From assembly GCF_021401345.1 (NCBI RefSeq), contig NZ_JACBGE010000004.1, forward strand, positions 174,572-238,571: DNA of 64,000 bases, in the 5' to 3' direction. Below, one piece after another: positions 56,579 to 64,000 of this stretch; the first letter of the stretch is position 1, and each line of letters begins with the position of its first letter. This stretch comes from Hydrogenophaga sp. NFH-34. GTDB taxonomy: Bacteria > Pseudomonadota > Gammaproteobacteria > Burkholderiales > Burkholderiaceae_C. The notes under the pieces were generated by a model. That model was given only the letters and a program-made list of their open reading frames with translations. It was not told the origin of the DNA and made no database searches. A program made the translations under genes and the position numbers.

Positions 56579-57529
56579 ATGATCTACGACAGCACCGCCC
56601 CCTACCCGCGCGACCTCATCGGCTACGGCCGCGACGTGCCCCACGCCCGCTGGCCCGGAGCGGCCCGGGTGGCCGTCCAGTTCGTGCTGAACTACGAAGA
56701 AGGCGGCGAAAACTGCGTGCTGCACGGCGACAAGGCGAGCGAACAGTTCCTGTCGGAAATGTTCAACCCGGCCGCCTTCGAGGCCCGCCACATCAGCATG
56801 GAAGGCATCTACGAATACGGCTCGCGCGCGGGGGTCTGGCGCATCCTGCGCGAGTTTGAACAGCGCAAGCTGCCGTTGACGGTGTTCGGCATATCCACCG
56901 CGCTGCAGAAGCACCCCGAGCTGACCGCAGCCTTCAAGGAACTGGGCCACGACATCGCCTGCCACGGCCTGAAGTGGATCCACTACCAGAACATCGACGA
57001 GGCCACCGAACGCGCCCACATGGCCGAGGCGATGCAGATCCTCCAGGACCTGACGGGTGAACGCCCGCTGGGCTGGTACACCGGCCGCGACAGCCCCAAC
57101 ACGCGCCGGCTGGTGGCGGACTACGGCGGCTTCGAATACGACAGCGACTACTACGGCGAAGACCTGCCGTTCTGGATGAAGGTGCGCAAGACCGACGGCA
57201 GCGACGCGCACCAGCTCATCGTGCCCTACACCCTGGACTGCAACGACATGCGCTTCGCGCTGCCGCAGGGCTATTCGCACGCCGATCCGTTCTTCCAGTA
57301 CATGAAGGACACCTTCGACGCGCTCTACGCCGAAGGCGATCCGAACGGCCTGGACCGCCCCAAAATGATGAGCATCGGCATGCACTGCCGCCTGCTCGGC
57401 CGCCCCGGCCGCATCACCGCGCTGCAGCGCTTCCTGGACCACATCCAGTCGCACGACCAGGTCTGGGTGGCGCGCCGGGTCGACATCGCGCGGCACTGGA
57501 AAGCCACGCACCCGCTGGCCCTGGCCTGA
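56579..57529 (+). CDS. puuE: Allantoinase PuuE (polysaccharide-deacetylase fold)
   Basis: 316-residue metal-independent allantoinase that hydrolyses allantoin to allantoate. PYPRDLIGYGRDVPHARWPG is the family start, FVLNYEEGGENCVLHGD follows, and DIACHGLKWIHYQNIDE, GWYTGRDSPNTRRL and MMSIGMHCRLLGRPGRI are conserved blocks. It is unrelated to amidohydrolase allantoinases. It follows the GntR gene by 8 bases and precedes the fused UraD-AllC by 22. Confidence 0.95.
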   Translation: MIYDSTAPYPRDLIGYGRDVPHARWPGAARVAVQFVLNYEEGGENCVLHGDKASEQFLSEMFNPAAFEARHISMEGIYEYGSRAGVWRILREFEQRKLPLTVFGISTALQKHPELTAAFKELGHDIACHGLKWIHYQNIDEATERAHMAEAMQILQDLTGERPLGWYTGRDSPNTRRLVADYGGFEYDSDYYGEDLPFWMKVRKTDGSDAHQLIVPYTLDCNDMRFALPQGYSHADPFFQYMKDTFDALYAEGDPNGLDRPKMMSIGMHCRLLGRPGRITALQRFLDHIQSHDQVWVARRVDIARHWKATHPLALA

Positions 57530-57551
57530 CACCCCGCCCGAGGTTGACCCC

Positions 57552-59327
57552 ATGCCCCTGACCCTGGACCAACTCAACGCCGCGCCCCTGCCCGAGGCGC
57601 TGCAGATGCTCGACGGCCTGTACGAGCACTCGCCCTGGATCGCCGAGCGCGCTCTCGCCCAGCGACCCTTCGCCTCGCTGGCGCAGCTCAAGCACGCGAT
57701 GACGCGCGTGCTCGACGAAGCCGGCGTGGCACCCCAACTGGCGCTGATCCGCGCCCACCCGGAACTGGCCGGCAAGGCGATGGTGAGCAAATCGCTGACG
57801 GCCGAATCGACCAACGAGCAGACCAAGGCCGGCCTGACGAACTGCACGCCCGAGGAATTCGCGCGCATCCAGCAGCTCAACGCCGACTACAACGCGCGCT
57901 TCGGCTTTCCCTTCATCCTCGCGGTGCGCGGCGCACGGGGCACGGGCCTCACCAAGGCGCAGATCATCGAGGCCTTCGAACGCCGCGTGCACGGCCACCC
58001 GGACTTCGAGCGGCAGGAGTGCCTGCGCAACATCCACCGCATCGCCGAGATCCGGCTCAACGACAAGTTCGGCTTCGAGCCGGTCGACGGCCAACGGGTC
58101 TGGGACTGGCAAGAGACCCTGGCCCAGCACAGCGACCCGGGCTATGCCGAGAAGGGCCAGCTCACCGTCACCTACCTCACCGACGCGCACCGCGCCTGCG
58201 CCCAGCGCATCAGCCACTGGATGAAGGACTGCGGCTTCGACGAGATCGAGATCGATGCGGTGGGCAACGTGGTGGGCCGCTACCACCCCGCCACGCCCGG
58301 TGGGAAATACCTGCTGACCGGATCGCATTACGACACTGTGCGCAACGGCGGCAAGTACGACGGGCGTCTGGGCATCTTCGTGCCCATGGCCTGCGTGCAG
58401 AAGCTGCACGCGGCCGGGAAACGCCTGCCCTTCGGCATCGAGGTGGTGGGATTCGCCGAAGAAGAAGGCCAGCGCTACAAAGCGACCTTCCTCGGCTCGG
58501 GCGCGCTCACCGGCCACTTCGACCCCACCTGGCTCGACCAGAAAGATGCCGACGGCATCACCATGCGCGAAGCCATGCAGCACGCCGGCCTGTGCATCGA
58601 CGACATCCCCAAACTGCAGCGCGATCCGGCGCAGTACCTGGGCTTCATCGAGGTGCACATCGAGCAGGGTCCGGTGCTCAACGAACTGAACCTGCCGCTG
58701 GGCATCGTCACCAGCATCAACGGCAGCGTGCGCTACGTGGGCGAAGTCATCGGCATGGCCAGCCACGCCGGCACCACGCCCATGGATCGCCGCCGCGACG
58801 CCGCCGCCGCAGTGGCGGAGCTGATCCTCTTTGCCGAGCAGCGCGCCGCGCAGGACGGCGATTCGGTCGCCACCGTGGGCATGCTGCAGGTGCCCAACGG
58901 CTCCATCAACGTGGTGCCCGGCGCCTGCAAGTTCAGCCTGGACATGCGCGCGCCCACCAATGCGCAACGCGACGCCCTCGCCCAGGACGTGCTGGCCAAG
59001 CTGGCCGAAATCTGCGAGCGCCGGGGGGTGCGCCACACGCTGGAAGAGACCATGCACGCGGCCGCCGCGCCCAGCGCCCCGGCATGGCAGGCGCGCTGGG
59101 AAGCCGCCTGCACCGCGCTGGGTGTGCCGCTGTTCCGCATGCCCAGCGGTGCCGGGCACGACGCCATGAAGCTGCACGAAATCATGCCGCAGGCCATGCT
59201 GTTCGTGCGCGGCGAAAACAGCGGCATCAGCCACAACCCGCTCGAATCCAGCACCGCCGACGACATGGACCTGGCCGTCAAGGCCTTCGACCACGTGCTG
59301 CAACAACTGACCACCGAATTCCACTGA
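57552..59327 (+). CDS. Fused OHCU decarboxylase UraD and allantoate amidohydrolase AllC
   Basis: 591-residue fusion. Residues about 1-168 are UraD: catalytic His in LALIRAHPELAGKAM, then SLTAESTNEQTKAGL and NADYNARFGFPFILAVRG; this makes (S)-allantoin from OHCU. Residues about 180-591 are an M20/hydantoinase-type amidohydrolase with intact metal ligands: GSHYDTVRNGGKYDGRLG, FAEEEGQRYKA, FIEVHIEQGPVL and SGAGHDAMKLH; this splits allantoate. The two domains act two steps apart, with PuuE between them. No frame break separates them, so the fusion is real in this sequence. M20 gene follows by 8 bases. Confidence 0.92.
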   Translation: MPLTLDQLNAAPLPEALQMLDGLYEHSPWIAERALAQRPFASLAQLKHAMTRVLDEAGVAPQLALIRAHPELAGKAMVSKSLTAESTNEQTKAGLTNCTPEEFARIQQLNADYNARFGFPFILAVRGARGTGLTKAQIIEAFERRVHGHPDFERQECLRNIHRIAEIRLNDKFGFEPVDGQRVWDWQETLAQHSDPGYAEKGQLTVTYLTDAHRACAQRISHWMKDCGFDEIEIDAVGNVVGRYHPATPGGKYLLTGSHYDTVRNGGKYDGRLGIFVPMACVQKLHAAGKRLPFGIEVVGFAEEEGQRYKATFLGSGALTGHFDPTWLDQKDADGITMREAMQHAGLCIDDIPKLQRDPAQYLGFIEVHIEQGPVLNELNLPLGIVTSINGSVRYVGEVIGMASHAGTTPMDRRRDAAAAVAELILFAEQRAAQDGDSVATVGMLQVPNGSINVVPGACKFSLDMRAPTNAQRDALAQDVLAKLAEICERRGVRHTLEETMHAAAAPSAPAWQARWEAACTALGVPLFRMPSGAGHDAMKLHEIMPQAMLFVRGENSGISHNPLESSTADDMDLAVKAFDHVLQQLTTEFH

Positions 59328-59335
59328 AAGCCCCC

Positions 59336-60589
59336 ATGACCACCGCCCAACAGCAACTCGACGCCTGGATCGACGCCCACTTCGACGAAGAGGTGCAGTT
59401 CCTGCAGGAACTCATCCGCGTGCCCACCGACACGCCGCCCGGCAACAACGCGCCGCACGCCGAGCGCACGGCCGAACTGCTGGCCGGCATGGGCCTGACG
59501 GCCGAGAAGCACGCCGTGCCGGACGCCGAGGTCAAGGCCGCCGGCCTGGAGACCATCACCAACCTGATCGTGCGCCGCCGCTATGGCGACGGTGGCCAGA
59601 CCATTGCGCTCAACGCCCACGGTGACGTGGTGCCGCCTGGCGAGGGCTGGACGCACGACCCCTACGGCGGCGAAATCGCGGACGGCAAGATCTACGGCCG
59701 CGCAGCGGCGGTGAGCAAGTGCGACATCGCCAACTTCACCTACGCCATCCGCGCACTGGAATCGCTGGGTCTGCCGCTCAAGGGGAACGTCGAACTGCAC
59801 GTGACCTACGACGAGGAATACGGCGGCGAGGTCGGCCCTGGCTGGCTGCTGGACAAGGGGCTGACCAAGCCCGACCTGATGATCGCCGCCGGTTTCAGCT
59901 ACCAGGTGGTCGTGGCCCACAACGGCTGCCTGCAGCTCGAAGTGACGGTGCACGGCGACATGGCCCACGCGGCGATTCCCGACAGCGGCACCGACGCGCT
60001 GCAGGGTGCCACGCACATCCTCAACGCGCTGTATGCCCTCAACGCCGACTACCTGAAGGTCACCTCGAACGTCGAAGGCATCACCCACCCCTATCTGAAC
60101 GTGGGCCTGATCCAGGGCGGCACCAACACCAACGTGATCCCCGGCAAGGTGGTGCTCAAACTCGACCGCCGCATGATCCCCGAGGAAGACCCGGCCGAGG
60201 TGGAGGCCGCCATCCGCCGCACCATCGATCAGGCCGTGGCGAGCTACCACCCGCCGCGCGGTGGCAAAGGCCTGAAGGTTGAGGTCAAGCGCATGCTGCT
60301 GTGCCGGGCCATGAAGCCGCTGGCGGGCAACGCCCCGCTGGTGCAGGCCATCCAGCGACACGGCGAGGAACTGTTCGGCGAACCCATCCCCGCCGTCGGC
60401 ACCCCGCTCTACACCGACGTGCGCCTGTACGTGGAGCGCGGTATTCCGGGTGTGATCTACGGCGCCGGCCCGCGCACGGTGCGCGAATCGAACGCCAAGC
60501 GCGCCGACGAAAACCTGGTGCTGGACGACCTGCGCCGCGCCACCAAGGTCATCGCGCGCACCCTGTTCGACCTGTTGAAAGCCGCATAA
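59336..60589 (+). CDS. M20-family (ArgE/DapE-like) protein with altered metal ligands
   Basis: 417 residues. The catalytic domain has HGDVVPPGEGW, YGRAAAVSKCDIANF, TYDEEYGGEVG and the lid has VTVHGDMAHAAIPDSGTDAL. Canonical members read GRGxxDMKGG, so the bridging Asp is replaced by Val here, and the usual C-terminal metal His is missing in VRESNAKRADENL. It may bind one metal or use nearby Asp/Cys. It ends the gntR-puuE-uraD/allC operon, so a ureido- or carbamoyl-substrate such as ureidoglycolate is possible. ATG 59336 chosen because it follows the upstream stop by 8 bases. Confidence 0.75.
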   Translation: MTTAQQQLDAWIDAHFDEEVQFLQELIRVPTDTPPGNNAPHAERTAELLAGMGLTAEKHAVPDAEVKAAGLETITNLIVRRRYGDGGQTIALNAHGDVVPPGEGWTHDPYGGEIADGKIYGRAAAVSKCDIANFTYAIRALESLGLPLKGNVELHVTYDEEYGGEVGPGWLLDKGLTKPDLMIAAGFSYQVVVAHNGCLQLEVTVHGDMAHAAIPDSGTDALQGATHILNALYALNADYLKVTSNVEGITHPYLNVGLIQGGTNTNVIPGKVVLKLDRRMIPEEDPAEVEAAIRRTIDQAVASYHPPRGGKGLKVEVKRMLLCRAMKPLAGNAPLVQAIQRHGEELFGEPIPAVGTPLYTDVRLYVERGIPGVIYGAGPRTVRESNAKRADENLVLDDLRRATKVIARTLFDLLKAA

Positions 60590-60617
60590 GCGCTGCCCGC
60601 CGACCGTGCCACAATGA

Positions 60618-60638
60618 CCGCCCGCCCCTCACGGGCGG
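60618..60638 (+). terminator. GC hairpin between the purine operon and maeB
   Basis: CCGCCCG and CGGGCGG pair with a 7-base loop, 28 bases past the M20 stop codon and 29 before maeB. No T-run follows, so it may be a weak terminator or a leader hairpin. Confidence 0.3.
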
Positions 60639-60667
60639 ACCGGACTTTGCCTCGCCCTGGAGACACC

Positions 60668-62962
<2,295 letters not shown>

Positions 62963-62978
62963 GCCCACTCATCAGGGC

Positions 62979-63854
62979 ATGGGAAAACCCCTCGTCGTCC
63001 GGCACAAGGGCCGGGCCGGCAACCGGCTCTTCCAGTACTTCTTCTGTGCAGAGCTGGCCCGGCGCGCCGGAACCCACTCCGTCCGGGGGGTGCACATTCC
63101 CGATCTCGACCTCGAAACGCCCCCCGCGCCGGACCACGACACCGGTTTCCTGCACATCGAAGGCAAGCATCTTTTCGATGTGCCGGCTTTGGTGGCGGCC
63201 CTGCGCGACGGCACCTACACGGGGGCCACATTCCGCGGCTTTGCCATGCGGCTGGCCTACTACGACCGCGCGTTCTGCCAGCGCCTGCTTCCGCTGCGCC
63301 CCGGCGCCAGCGAGTGGGGGTTCGGCCCCGAGTTCCTGACGATCAACATCCGGGCCGGCGATGTCTTCAGCGGTGCAAGCGCGGGACTCATGGCCGGCGG
63401 CTACGGCGGGCCCTATGGGGCCGAACACCTCTACCCCGGTATTCATCCGGACTACCGCCCGCTGCCACTCGGTTACTACGAAACCCTGATCCGAGACACC
63501 GGTCTGAAACCGGCGTTCGTGGGAGAGCTGTCCAGCCACCCGGCCTACGAAGCCGCCCTCAGGCGCCGCTTCCCCCAGGCCGTGTTTGCCCGCACCCGTT
63601 CGCCCAAGGAAGACTTCCTCACGCTCCTCGGTTCGTCGAACATCGCGCTGGCGATCAGCTCGTTTTCCTGGATCGCGGCCTGGCTGTCCGAAGCCCGGAC
63701 CATCCACATCCCGGTGGCCGGCATGTTCGACCCCCACCAACGGCCCGACATCGACCTGCTGCCCCCGGATTCGGACACACGCTACATCCGGCACACCATG
63801 CCCCGGCTCCAGTGGCAAGGCACCACCGAACAGATTGCCGAGCTTTTCGCCTGA
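62979..63854 (+). CDS. GT11-like (fucosyltransferase-like) glycosyltransferase
   Basis: 291 residues. The N-terminal motif VRHKGRAGNRLFQYFFCAEL resembles the GGLGNQxFQY motif of alpha-1,2-fucosyltransferases; LTINIRAGDVFS resembles the donor-binding HxRRGD motif (here IRAGD, lacking the usual second Arg), and SSNIALAISSFSWIAAWLS resembles FSNSSFSWWAAWL. The sugar and acceptor are unknown. It is 16 bases after maeB, an unrelated gene, and stands near the window edge beside a possible insertion sequence, so it may have been acquired. Confidence 0.6.
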   Translation: MGKPLVVRHKGRAGNRLFQYFFCAELARRAGTHSVRGVHIPDLDLETPPAPDHDTGFLHIEGKHLFDVPALVAALRDGTYTGATFRGFAMRLAYYDRAFCQRLLPLRPGASEWGFGPEFLTINIRAGDVFSGASAGLMAGGYGGPYGAEHLYPGIHPDYRPLPLGYYETLIRDTGLKPAFVGELSSHPAYEAALRRRFPQAVFARTRSPKEDFLTLLGSSNIALAISSFSWIAAWLSEARTIHIPVAGMFDPHQRPDIDLLPPDSDTRYIRHTMPRLQWQGTTEQIAELFA

Positions 63855-63879
63855 GAACAACAGGGTGAGCAGGCCCTAA

Positions 63880-64000
63880 CAGGCTGTTGAAATTCAGCGT
63901 TTTCGAGTGAAAGCACTACCTTCCGATCAGCGTCTGCGGCAGATGACTTGTTTGGTTGGCACTTGAAGCAGCCTTGCAGTGCGAGCAATCGCTCGCCAAG
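63880..64000. mobile_element. Possible insertion-sequence end at the right edge
   Basis: From about 63880 the composition turns less GC-rich and the sequence begins CAGGCTGTTGAAATTCAGCG, which looks like the terminal repeat of several insertion sequences. The following bases contain an open frame to the edge (about 63907 onward, with TTFRSASAADDLFGWHLKQ), but no transposase can be confirmed in 120 bases. Confidence 0.3.

Overview
This window is a 64 kb, GC-rich (roughly two-thirds G+C by eye) piece of a betaproteobacterial chromosome. Gene content and order point to the Comamonadaceae (Hydrogenophaga, Acidovorax or Variovorax relatives): a ThiD-ThiE fusion, tripartite-transporter binding proteins without membrane subunits, dctA with a DctS/DctR pair, a DUF3348-DUF802-OmpA-DUF2894 cluster, and a PuuD-type urate pathway. 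This placement is inference. Coding density is high, many neighbouring genes overlap by 4 bases, and no stretch above about 220 bases lacks a gene. I saw no rRNA, tRNA or CRISPR array.

Layout. 1-3815: thiamine genes thiO (cut by the left edge), thiS, thiG and thiDE, with panD (beta-alanine synthesis) lodged between thiS and thiG. 3915-6134: an orphan TRAP binding protein, then a methionine aminopeptidase coupled to a ParD-like antitoxin gene with a palindromic operator. 6232-11456: C4-dicarboxylate module dctA, an orphan DctP, DctS-like kinase and DctR-like regulator. 11527-17733: a DUF1653 fusion protein, a radical SAM protein with a consensus LexA box, DUF924, a Kef-type antiporter, an SDR and its LysR neighbour. 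17859-25535: a CoA-transferase and a six-gene Mrp Na+/H+ antiporter operon (mrpA and mrpB fused). 25602-33251: a YadGH-like ABC exporter, an ssb-like operon with a frameshifted epimerase gene, LysR and IclR regulators, and an HMG-CoA-lyase/CoA-transferase pair.

33259-37761: four tightly coupled genes encoding a predicted proton-driven membrane motor of MotAB/ZorAB type, with a very long coiled-coil tail on the A subunit and two accessory proteins of unknown function. This is the strongest candidate for an undescribed system here.

37941-60589: a purine-to-glycerate catabolic island. 8-oxoguanine deaminase makes urate; PuuD, UraH and UraD take urate to allantoin; an allantoin racemase, PuuE and AllC continue toward ureidoglycolate and glyoxylate; Gcl, Hyi, GlxR and glycerate kinase convert glyoxylate to 2-phosphoglycerate. 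An NCS1 permease, XdhC, a chemoreceptor and two paralogous GntR regulators sit inside it, and near-identical TGTATACA operators mark its promoters. Odd points are a fused UraD-AllC enzyme, a Gcl with a palindrome-derived in-frame insertion, and an M20 protein that seems to lack two usual metal ligands. 60668-64000: malic enzyme MaeB, a GT11-like glycosyltransferase and a possible insertion-sequence end at the right edge.
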